Positions 10,601 to 19,515 of a DNA stretch of 64,000 nucleotides are shown here, piece by piece. The notes below the pieces were generated by a model. The model was not told where the DNA came from. It searched no databases and saw nothing but the letters and a program-made list of their open reading frames with translations. The DNA is from Morella rubra (lineage: Eukaryota > Streptophyta > Magnoliopsida > Fagales > Myricaceae): NCBI GenBank assembly GCA_003952965.2, contig CM025850.1, positions 4,969,143 to 5,033,142 of the forward strand. Direction: 5' to 3'. The translations under genes and the position numbers were made by a program. Positions within the stretch are counted from its first letter, which is position 1. Each line of letters opens with the position of its first letter.

Positions 10601-11880
10601 ATTACCAAGAAGCACCCTTGGGATTGACGCGTCTTTTTCCCTTTTTACACGCGCACTTCTTACAAGGCTTCTTCTTCTTTAGCAATGTAACTTGGCAAGT
10701 CGACTGGTGTGCTTGATGCTGATTAGCTAGGTGGATCAGAGAAAAGAGAATGGAAGAAGAAATATGTTTTTAATGAAAATTTTATTAGGAATTATTTTGT
10801 AATTTTATTCAACCTCAAAAATTGTGGATACATTTACATTTTTTAATTTTAATTTTATCTTTCAAAAATTAATGTTGGAGCAATAAAACATTTATTTACT
10901 GATCTCTTACCTTTATTGGAGAAGGTTTAAAGCAATTGATATTAAAAACACTTTTATATACTGAAATGTATATAAGAGGGAGTAAACAAGTTAACCTATA
11001 GTACACTTTATTGAATCACAAATAACAAGTGAATGAATTAAAACATGAGAAATTACATTTTGTACATTTTAATTACTACATATTTTGTAATTTACACCTT
11101 ATGGTATCGAGTTTAGCACATTGCATCCTAAACAATCATAGTTTACACTTTGTAATCCATATTAGCCTTTAATTGTTCTAATATTGACACTTGTCTTATT
11201 TTTTATTTTATTTTAATGGTGTATAATAATTAAAATTGTACCATACAATTTAACTCTTTTTTTTTTGTAATTAGGAAAATCTGTTGCAATTGATTTGTAT
11301 ACTGGATTCGATAGATCTAATTTAATTAGAATACATTAATCAACTTAGAGAGTGCGTAATAACAAATTCCGAAGAATTAGTAATTGTAACCTCGAGGTGA
11401 ATACTAACCTGACTTTTACTACTTAATTTATTAATGTCTTCGTTGCAAAGTTTTTCCTGAATATTTTATTAATTAAGCTAAAATCACTTTTTATTTTATC
11501 TCGAAAAACACTCGATTATTCAGAGACTTGGACGGCCTTACAAGTCAAATATTATTTAAGTAAAAAATTTATAAAATTCGAATTTAGGACTACTTCTTAA
11601 TACAGTTTGTGCAAGATTAAAAATTGGTCATTCAAAGCATTGATATTAAAACACTTTTGTATACTGAACTATTTATAAGAGCGAGTTAAACGAGTTAACT
11701 TTATTCAATCAAGATACGAAAGGTCTATAAATACTTTTTCAAAATATATGGAGCTATAGAAAATTTCACCAATAGTATAATACATAATAACAAATAAATG
11801 TGAAAGTGTTATGTAAATTGACAGTTTTCTCATAGTCAAAACAGTCTTTTAATAGATGTACTTTTTCATTTAAAATTGTT
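10601..11880. other. AT-rich spacer with internal repeats
   Basis: No gene is seen. A segment at about 10925-11015 (attgatattaaaa.acacttttatatactgaa) repeats at 11635-11705, and 11030-11200 repeats at 13353-13520. Confidence 0.45.
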
Positions 11881-13352
11881 GCAGCAACTTGATTAATTCA
11901 GGAATGACATGGAGCTAAATAGAAAGTGGCTGGAAGGTGCTGGTGGCTTCTGGAACAATTGGAAATGGACGCTGAGCTGTAAGGCAGTTTTTCGGTTATC
12001 TGGGTTAGCCTTGGGTCAGCCTAGCGAGTTTCTACAACCTTCGTATACCCCTTCCAGAAAACACGCCCAACAATATATCTAACCTGTTTTTACTAAGATA
12101 CCTTCAGAAAAAACAGACTAGTACCTGGGAAAACAGAATTCACGTTATTCACCATGAGGATTTACGTACCTTGACTGAAAGAACTTCAAGAACTCCTACC
12201 GACCGAAAAATCCCGATTTGTCTCTCTACTTGCGGAAACAAGATCTGAGTGCATCTTGCTGTGAGAGTTGATTTGTTTCCCTCTGGTGGAAGGTTTCGAG
12301 TGTGTAGACCGTAGATCGTTGGGTCTCCCGTTCCCACTCGGGTGTTGATTGGATCGTGACATTGCGAAGACGAATCTTGAGAAGTTGATCAAGACTGGTT
12401 GCTGCCAAGTGCTTTCTGAGGAAGAATCGAAGGGTTGACGAGTTCGTCGACGTCCACTAGTGCAGATCAGAGTTGCTGGTCAAAGAAATTGGTGTTGGGC
12501 ACCGTCCTAAGAGAAGCCTATCTTGGGAGGCTTTACGGAAGTATTGGGGATCTGGGAAATGAAAAGGATTTTCATACTGATCACCTTTGTGTAAAGTTTT
12601 CAAGCATATAGTGGATCGACTGGTGTGGCCTTCGCACACCCGGAGTGTTTTTTTCTCTTGGAGAAAATATCCTCAAGTGATTTTTCACTTCGTCAACAAA
12701 AATCTCAGTGTTGATTCTAATTCTTGTTTATCTAAATCTTGTTTTAACTAACTCATATGTTATTACCATTTTGCAGATCTAAAGTGCTACAGACGTGAGA
12801 TTTTACAAGCAAATTGGTTGCTGTTGGTTGATCTTGATAATTGATCTAAGTCATGATTTTTGGATTGGTTTTGTGAGTTGAATGCATTGGAATCTTGGTG
12901 ATTGTGTTGCTGATTGAATTACCTTAGTTTTGATCCTTGAGTATTTCTGTTAACAACTTGCTTTAATTATTGTGTTGCTGAAATCTCTACTATAGTGTTG
13001 CGTGTTATAGGGTAAGAAAAATCTGCATATGTTGTTTGGTATTGTTGCTGAAAATCACATTGTTTCTTGATTGTTTAGTTGCTGTGTTTCACTCATAGTT
13101 TGAGGTTATAGTTACTGATCATATCTTGTTGCTGCCACTCTACTATTGTCAATAAATTGTGATTATCTAGCTATTTCCATTTGCTGTAATATGTGCTTGG
13201 CTTTGTAAGTTTCTGCTATTATGTCTCAGAATTTAGTTGATTGACTATTGGTTAATTGATTATATTTTTCAGTGTCATATACATCGAGTAGATATTTTTT
13301 ATTGTACCTATTCACCCCCTCTAGGTATAATTTAGGGTCTAAACGTACTTTC
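11880..13352 (+). mobile_element. Probable Ty1/copia LTR or leader remnant
   Basis: Non-coding sequence with features I associate with copia-type LTR/leader DNA. There is a long GC-richer 5' part (12150-12650), a T-rich, ttgttgctg-rich 3' part, and the sequence tgtacctattcaccccctctaggta near 13302-13326. It is flanked by duplicated spacer (11030-11200 and 13353-13520). No gag or pol frame is present. The ends were not resolved, so it could be a solo LTR or a fragment. Confidence 0.35.
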
Positions 13353-13735
13353 AGAATGAATGAAAATATGAAAAATTACATTTATATCTTTTAATTACTA
13401 CACATTTTGTAGTTTACCCCCTTATACTACTGAGTTTAATACATTATACTTTAAATGATCGATAAATTTACACTTTCCATTCCACGTTATACTTTTAACG
13501 GTTAAAATATCTTATTTTTCTATTTACTCGGTGCTCCCCATGGTTTAGTAAAAGTATATTTTTTTTTTCTGCGCATTCGAGCTCAAACAGGCTGGTTGGA
13601 GGGCTTCGTTCGGAGGTTCCAAATCATGTGTAGACTCTGTCATACCACGGGCCCTAAGGGCGCCTCAGCAGCAAGAGTTATTGCCCTCCAAAACGAACCG
13701 AAACCGAAAGGAACCATTTTAGCATCTGCTGGACT
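13353..13735. repeat. Second copy of the 11030-11200 spacer plus a unique stretch
   Basis: The stretch 13353-13520 repeats 11030-11200 (gaatgaa.aaaa.atga.aaattacattt, then ttttaattactacacattttgtag). The rest is short and unassigned. Confidence 0.5.
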
Positions 13736-14056
13736 TGTCCATTCTCAACAATTTATTTCATCTCCTGTGATTATTTTCACTTCTTGAAAAAGGTGACTGG
13801 TAATATAACACATGTATTATAAAACAAAAAAGTCTGACTAAATAGTGATGTTATGGCCCAATTAAGATCACCCAAGAAAAACATGAATGAAAGAGAGAGT
13901 CAAGGAAAAAACAAGAAGACTCAGCAAAATATCTATACATCCCAGGTGTTGAAGCTTTGTCATGCCAGTTGTTCAACCCCAAACCTGGTGAGCTCCATCT
14001 GGAATGAACATGAAGATCAGCTATGGTAATTTTCTAATCCCTTAGAAAGCATATTC

Positions 14057-14536
14057 TCATATGGTACCACCATGTTGCAGCGGCTGAGACAGTAGAGAGC
14101 TCCAAATGCTTTTATCTACGCCCTCCGTCTCTAACCCATTACCTTTGGGTACTGGCCGGCTCAAAGTGTCGTCAAACTTGTCTTCAGAGAAGTTTAGGAG
14201 TGCTTCTGGACTCTCATACAGACATTGACCTGAAAATTCGAGAGCAGAGGTGGTGGGCTTGTCATAGATAAGTGATGAGGAGAAGACGTCCTCGAATCTC
14301 CAGTCGTCTGAATTTGAGATCATACCATCTTTCAGCCACGGGAAATCAAATACCCCAATATCTAATGCTAAGCTGGAATCTAAGGCCTTGACATTACTGC
14401 CCTCATCGTTGTTCTCATTGAAGTCGCTACCCTTGAGATCTTGCTTTTTTCCTGCATTCTTTTTTGAGGATTCTTGACGGTCCTCAAGATCATCATCTTC
14501 CCTTGCTCTCTTCTTACAAGGCTTTTCCATCTCCAT
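14057..14536 (-). CDS. Conserved-looking plant protein of unknown function, 159 aa
   Basis: I do not recognise this gene by name. The product starts MEMEKPCKKRARE, has a Lys/Arg/Glu-rich N-terminus (residues 1-40) that could be a nuclear signal, then an acidic hydrophobic core with DIGVFDFPWLKDGM (about 60-72), a WRFEDVF motif, and a Ser/Leu-rich tail ending LQHGGTI. An in-frame TGA directly before the ATG fixes the start. Upstream, a ttgacag acceptor near 14547 and a cgag|gtaaca donor near 15410 suggest a spliced 5' leader. Two broken copies lie at 300-590 and 7870-8200. The intact frame, against decay in its copies, suggests it is the functional one. It could be a small nuclear protein; this is inference. 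Confidence 0.6.
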   Translation of the reverse strand: MEMEKPCKKRAREDDDLEDRQESSKKNAGKKQDLKGSDFNENNDEGSNVKALDSSLALDIGVFDFPWLKDGMISNSDDWRFEDVFSSSLIYDKPTTSALEFSGQCLYESPEALLNFSEDKFDDTLSRPVPKGNGLETEGVDKSIWSSLLSQPLQHGGTI

Positions 14537-14897
14537 TCATGCAAAGTCTGTCAAAGAGATCGTTGACAGAAAATGTTAAGCTCATAATATTCCATCGACA
14601 AACGTACACATATGTAATATGCTTAAAAGCAAAAATAAAAGCAAATGCTTTGAACTAGATAAAGCTATTGGAGAAAAGAAAAGAAAAAAAGAACTAGATA
14701 AAGCTAAATATTACCCCAAAAGAAGCTAAAAACTCATTCGTAAAAAACCAAATCTTTTGAAAGGACAGTAATTAGATATCAAAGAACAGATTAATAGATG
14801 CTAATTAGAAAAACCAAGGGCTACGACAATATATATTTATCAGATAAACATGTTGTGTCGGAGAAATGCAAGATAAGAACCTGCAGACTTTGCATGA

Positions 14898-15008
14898 ATG
14901 GAGATGGAGAAGCCTTATAAGAAGAGAGCAAGGGAAGATGGTGATCTTGAGGACCGTGAAGAATCCTCAAAGAAGAATGACGCAGGAAAGAAGCAAGAGC
15001 TCAGTTGA
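14898..15008 (+). pseudogene. Divergent 5' fragment of the 14057-14536 gene, 36-codon open frame
   Basis: The plus strand repeats the first about 33 codons of the neighbouring minus-strand gene (MEMEKPYKKRARED), then stops at TGA 15006-15008. The two start regions face away from each other about 360 bp apart and form an inverted repeat with arms of about 120 bp. The fragment sits in the predicted 5'-leader intron of the gene. It is open, but truncated and probably not functional. Confidence 0.6.
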
Positions 15009-15184
15009 TATATACAAGAAAACAACAACCGGAGACCTCAGTTGGGAAAGACAGAATACATGCACCCGTCAAGAATCCTCAAAGAAGAATGATGCAGGAA
15101 AGAAGCAAGATCTCAGTTGATATATGCAAGAAAACAACAACCGGAGACCAGAGTTGGGAATGACAGAATACATGCATGGAGGCA
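14961..15184. repeat. Tandem duplication, period 112 bp
   Basis: The unit starting gaatcctcaaagaagaatga at 14961 repeats at 15073 and runs through cagttgatata.gcaagaaaacaacaaccggagacc. It overlaps the end of the inverted gene fragment. Confidence 0.85.
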
Positions 15185-15410
15185 TATATCTATGACTCTG
15201 AATAGGCATGAAAACCTTAATTGAAAGTCAAGAGCAAAACACACAAGAAACAACTTCTCTGAGGTGTCTAATTCCCAATGATCACCCTAAAAACTAAAAG
15301 AACAAGTAATACCTCCGGAGCTACGGATTCAGAAAAAGAGAAATTCTGATGGAAATTATTCTGATATCTAACTGATCTCCTATTATTCTGTCAAGTATTT
15401 TAGAGAAAGG

Positions 15411-15800
15411 TTGTTACCTCGTGACTGATGGGGCTGAGGCTGAGGCTGAGGCTCGGATTGAGGTAGAGGTTGAGGCACTTCTTGTATATCTGGAAGTGTT
15501 GTTGGTAACGTACGCTGAAGAATGATGATTTGATTGGAGAGCTTTGCTCGCACGCTACGCGATTTCGAGCTAAACCGTCTACAACCACATACACATATAT
15601 ACACACACAATTGTATCACGCTTTTCACCCATCTCCACAGCAAGAACGAAACGAAACAGATGGGTTGGGTCGGTTCCTTGTTTTGTGTTCTTTTTCCTCT
15701 GTTTCTCTCTATTTTTAGCTTCCAAGGACCATAAGGCATTGGCGATACCATCTTTTTCGGTTAACTCCTCTCTCTCTCTTGACTTGCCTCTACTCTCCAC
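15411..15800 (-). promoter_or_regulatory. Possible 5' leader exon and promoter of the 14057-14536 gene
   Basis: On the minus strand this ends at a donor (cgag|gtaaca at about 15410) that fits the acceptor near 14547. It carries short upstream open frames, one with a Pro/Gln repeat (QPQPQPQ), and is CT/GA-rich at 15755-15800, as plant leaders often are. The frame does not continue into the protein, because an in-frame stop precedes the ATG, so it is read as non-coding. Confidence 0.35.
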
Positions 15801-15859
15801 TGACATACGTCCACCAACTACACAATTCTTCCTCTCCTTTTGCCACGTCATTTCCCACC

Positions 15860-16447
15860 AGCCTACTGAGTCATCATGGCATTCCCTGAAGATAAAAAAT
15901 CGAAGGAAGAAAAATAATTCTTATGCATCAAAACCATTCATTTCAATTATTTTACGTGGGCAAACTGACAAACATTTTGGTGCGAAACCCGGACAGTATA
16001 TCGTGACAGACAACTTTTACTGTACAATGGATGCGTCATGAATTCTTCACTTCAAAATTTTACACCGGCATGCAGCAGGGAAATCAGCTATTCATTTGCA
16101 AGAGCCAGCCATGTACGTGGTAGTGTCTTAACAAACATTCATGCAGCTTTTGCCCTCATCATTGTCAATGTGCTGCCTATATTTTAATTATATAGTCCAC
16201 CATAATTTTCCTGTCGGCAAGATTTACGGTAATTTCTGCATCAGACTGTTGTGACAGAGAGAAAATCCAACCGCTGATCTGATGCAAGAACGTTATCCCA
16301 AAAGACAACCTCGAGAGTATCTCCCTAGCCTTCTTCCCCAGAGATTAGCATTAACAGCATCTGGCTTCTGGACTTCGCTGTCTCGCATGAGAAGTTTCAT
16401 GATGTTCTTCACCCGGTCCAATCACATGTCATTACCATCTGGACGAA
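15860..16447. other. Spacer, including decayed PPR 3' sequence
   Basis: The stretch 16370-16447 on the minus strand can still be read in another frame as a degraded PPR E-motif tail (a DRVKNIMKLLMRDSEVQK-like stretch). The rest has no recognisable gene, and no DYW-domain coding sequence is found here. Confidence 0.45.
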
Positions 16448-17941
16448 TTAATTCTCCTTGAATCTGGATTTAAAAGGAGGCCCTGAATCATATGGGTCAA
16501 GCTCAAAAACACGTTCAGCAGCATATGCACCTAAATCCATGTTCTTATGCATCCTACAAGCACCGAGCAAGGCTTTCCAGACTGCTGCAGTCGGTTCAAC
16601 AGGCATCTCTCTTATGAAATTCAAAGCTCGATCAAGAAGACCCGCTCGACCAAAAAGATCAACAATTGTTACATAATGTGCAACATGCGCTTCTATCATG
16701 TACTTTTTCATCAATTCAAAATAATATTGTCCTTCCTCCAAAAGCCCGGCATGGCTACAAGCAGAAAGAACACAAACGAAAGTTTCATCATCAGGTTTGA
16801 TTCCAATCTTCAGCATTTCTTCAAACCGTCGCACAGTTTCCTTCCCGAGCCCATGCCGAGCATATCCCTTGAGCATTGAATTCCAAGAGACCAAGTCTCG
16901 TTTCACCAATCTATCAAAAACCTTCCTGGCATCCTCAATGCTACCTAATTTCGAGTACATGTCCAGAAGAGTGTTTCCAACAAAAGCAACAAGCTTTACT
17001 CCTGATTTTATCGCATGTGCATGCACCCATTTGCCTTGCTCCAGTGATCCACTGCTTGCACAAACGCTAAAAACACTGGAATAGCTGAAATGAGTCGGTT
17101 TAAAGTGTTCCTTCTGCATTTCCTGGAACAGACTCAAAGCCTGCTCCCCTTGACCCTTCCTAGCATGCCCAGCAATCAGAGCATTCCAAGACACCTCGTT
17201 CTTTCTTTCCAACGCATGAAAGATCAACTGGGCTTCATCCAAAAGACCAAACCTAGCATACATGTCTACCAGAGAACTCCCCACATAAACATTGGAATCA
17301 TAACCGTACTTCAAAGAAAGGGCATGAACTTGTTGGCCGTTCTTTTCGTTAGGCTCAGCCCCAGAAGCCTTTAGCAGGCTAGACAAGGTGAATTGATTAG
17401 GCTGCATCCCGAGGCGGAGCATCTGAGGACACAAAACAAGGGCATCCTTAGCGCGATCATTCTGAGAATAGCCAGCAATCAAGGCAGTCCAAGAAACCAC
17501 ATCTTTACAAGGCATTTCTTCAAACAGTTTACGAGCATCATCCAGACCACCGCACTTAACATACATGTTAAGAACGGTATTAAGAATAACGAGGTCATCC
17601 TTAAACTCCGAACGGAGAACGTGGGAATGCACAGCTCTTCCTTCTCTGATCTTTCCCCAGTCGGTGCATATCTTTAGCAGCTTGTTGTACAAAGTACGGT
17701 CGGCTTCCAGGGAGCCGCGGTCGACTAGATCAAGAACGTGAAGCCCCGAAGGGGAATTAGGGATCTGGCTTTTGCGGAGAAGGTCCTTGTCTTGGATGAT
17801 CATGCCATAGCCAGAAGCACAGCAATCCTCTTCCGAACTCCCGGAATCGACAAAGGCAGCTGCACTTGTCGCATACGTGCAAAACCGTGAAACTCCAAGA
17901 CGGGTTCCGACATGTAAAATTGTACCGTACGACTTATTCAT
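16448..17941 (-). CDS. PLS-class PPR protein, C-terminally truncated (At3g24000-like)
   Basis: Single exon, 497 residues, start at 17941. The N-terminus looks like an organelle-targeting leader. From about residue 80 to 450 it carries PLS-type pentatricopeptide repeats (NTVLNMYVKCG, DVVSWTALIAGYSQ, NEVSWNALIAGHARKG, GNTLLDMYSKLGSIEDARKVF, LVSWNSMLKGYARHG), then an E-motif start (EPTAAVWKALLGACRMHKN). It matches the layout of Arabidopsis At3g24000, a DYW-type PPR of about 630 residues. PPR proteins bind organelle RNA, and DYW members act in C-to-U editing. Here the protein diverges after FELDPYDSGP and stops nine residues later, so the end of E, E+ and the DYW deaminase domain are missing. It may still bind RNA or act with a separate DYW protein, or it may be a recent pseudogene. 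Confidence 0.8.
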   Translation of the reverse strand: MNKSYGTILHVGTRLGVSRFCTYATSAAAFVDSGSSEEDCCASGYGMIIQDKDLLRKSQIPNSPSGLHVLDLVDRGSLEADRTLYNKLLKICTDWGKIREGRAVHSHVLRSEFKDDLVILNTVLNMYVKCGGLDDARKLFEEMPCKDVVSWTALIAGYSQNDRAKDALVLCPQMLRLGMQPNQFTLSSLLKASGAEPNEKNGQQVHALSLKYGYDSNVYVGSSLVDMYARFGLLDEAQLIFHALERKNEVSWNALIAGHARKGQGEQALSLFQEMQKEHFKPTHFSYSSVFSVCASSGSLEQGKWVHAHAIKSGVKLVAFVGNTLLDMYSKLGSIEDARKVFDRLVKRDLVSWNSMLKGYARHGLGKETVRRFEEMLKIGIKPDDETFVCVLSACSHAGLLEEGQYYFELMKKYMIEAHVAHYVTIVDLFGRAGLLDRALNFIREMPVEPTAAVWKALLGACRMHKNMDLGAYAAERVFELDPYDSGPPFKSRFKEN

Positions 17942-18434
17942 GATCTAGGTCTTGCTGTTCTAGAAGCTCGAACCCTACGCGACAGAAGCACGTGAAGTCT
18001 CTTGCGTTAAAATTTTGGTATACACGTTGAAACCCAATACAGGAAACACTGAAACTCTGACACCTTTTGTTGGTGGGTCAGTTCCGGTTTGTCCAGAGTG
18101 CCCAACCGATCCGTGTGCTGAACGCTTAAACTGCCAAAGCGAAAAAAACGTAGGCGCCCACTGCATCACTCTTCGTCCCTGTTATCCCCTTCCCTTCATA
18201 AGGCCCTCGCCAAACCCATCTTTGACAGTCCAAAAAGCAAATCCACAAGCTTCTTAAGCCTCCCAAGTCCCATCCTCCAAATTCCATAGCACTTTCGATA
18301 TTCATATTGAATTCTATCGTTCTCACCGAAAAAAGAATCGGGTCCTCAGACCTTAGTTTGTTTCCTTAACAACAATCTCAACTCTGCTTTCCAGTTTCTA
18401 CTCCAGCAGGTAACGAGAACTGATCAGAAAAGAA
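17942..18434. promoter_or_regulatory. Shared divergent promoter of the PPR and J-protein genes
   Basis: A 493-bp spacer separates the two divergent start codons. No other gene fits. The side near the J-protein (18360-18420) is pyrimidine-rich, as expected of a plant leader. No clear TATA box is seen. Confidence 0.5.
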
Positions 18435-18971
18435 ATGCCAGGAAATACCACGCTTCTTCCTCAAGAACACGCGCTCGGGTTCAAAATATCTCACCTCAGT
18501 TTCAGGAATCACCGGGAAATGTTGCCTAGACGTAGTTGCAGCGGGATCATCAAAACGCGCCTCAAGACCATCGCCCTGTCTGCTGCTACTGCAACCGGAA
18601 GCATAGATGGTTCAGTGAGGACAACGGCATCATCATCGTCATCATTCTCGTTCTCATTCACAAATGGTAATGGTATCACATTCTACCAATTGCTCGGAGT
18701 GAAGGAGACCGCCTCACAAACCGAGATCAAAGCCGCATACCGTAGTTTGGCAAAGCTGTACCATCCAGATGCCGTTAGTTCCATCTCTAATCCCAATGCT
18801 CGGGATTTCATAGAGATTCACAGCGCGTATGCCACACTATCTGATCCCATGGCCCGGGCTCGCTACGATTCGTCAATAGGTGTCACAGCTATTGGTTGTG
18901 CACGCTTATATAGGCAGGCCGCAGGATTCCCTACTCGAACCAGGAGGTGGGAAACTGATCAATGCTGGTAG
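18435..18971 (+). CDS. Chloroplast J-domain protein, J11 type
   Basis: Single exon, 178 residues. The N-terminal about 75 residues are rich in Ser, Thr and basic residues and poor in acids, which fits a plastid transit peptide. A J-domain follows (about 82-147): [24 protein letters not shown] with the HPD tripeptide at 110-112 that stimulates HSP70 ATPase, then [15 protein letters not shown] and RARYD. The C-terminus RRWETDQCW is characteristic of plant DnaJ11-type proteins (Arabidopsis J11, At4g36040, about 160 residues). It would act as an HSP70 co-chaperone in the stroma. The only upstream start choice is the Met at 18435; a second Met lies at residue 29. It diverges from the PPR gene. Confidence 0.85.
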   Translation: MPGNTTLLPQEHALGFKISHLSFRNHREMLPRRSCSGIIKTRLKTIALSAATATGSIDGSVRTTASSSSSFSFSFTNGNGITFYQLLGVKETASQTEIKAAYRSLAKLYHPDAVSSISNPNARDFIEIHSAYATLSDPMARARYDSSIGVTAIGCARLYRQAAGFPTRTRRWETDQCW

Positions 18972-19515
18972 AACCACCAACTGCTTTAGACTTTCTTCTT
19001 GTGCTTTTTCATTGGTTCCAACTTCTCTCCATTTTCTTCTTCGACGTGTAATCAACTAGATCTATAAAAAACTAGGAATCCAATTGTTGGAATCAGTGTG
19101 TGGCTTAGGAGTTGGGATGGTTTTTACCTTGCCCACTTCAGACACAGGAGGTAATAAGTGACGAATCATGCATAAACCCCAATTGAGGAAAGCTCCAGCT
19201 CCACATCCCGCTCAGAGCTCCTTTGCCATTCGAAAGGATGAAGTACAGTTTCACGGAGGTATAAGGTTAAAACAAAAGGCCAAAACAAAAATCCACCCAG
19301 AAAGGGATTCAGAAATACGGAGTTCCTCCTGCTGTTCTTCAGAAGTTATATTTTTAAAAAAGTTGCAAGCTTTTATAGAGGGATCTACTTCACAAATAAT
19401 CAAATATCTACTCATTACCTAAGCTACAATTTGTATTTTCAACCTTCAACGATTTCTATACAGCCGAATGCCCCCTTAGACATTCACAATGATTATAGAG
19501 ACAAGGCGGGGAGAA
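18972..19515. other. Convergent 3' region of the J-protein and VARICOSE genes
   Basis: The two genes end facing each other with 544 bp between stop codons, enough for both 3' UTRs. No further gene is seen; the short open frame at 19168-19422 has no recognisable content. Confidence 0.5.

Noticed and set aside
15383..15851. Overlapping open frames with a Pro/Gln repeat
   Set aside because: No frame joins the downstream gene: a stop precedes its ATG. It is better explained as a 5' leader.
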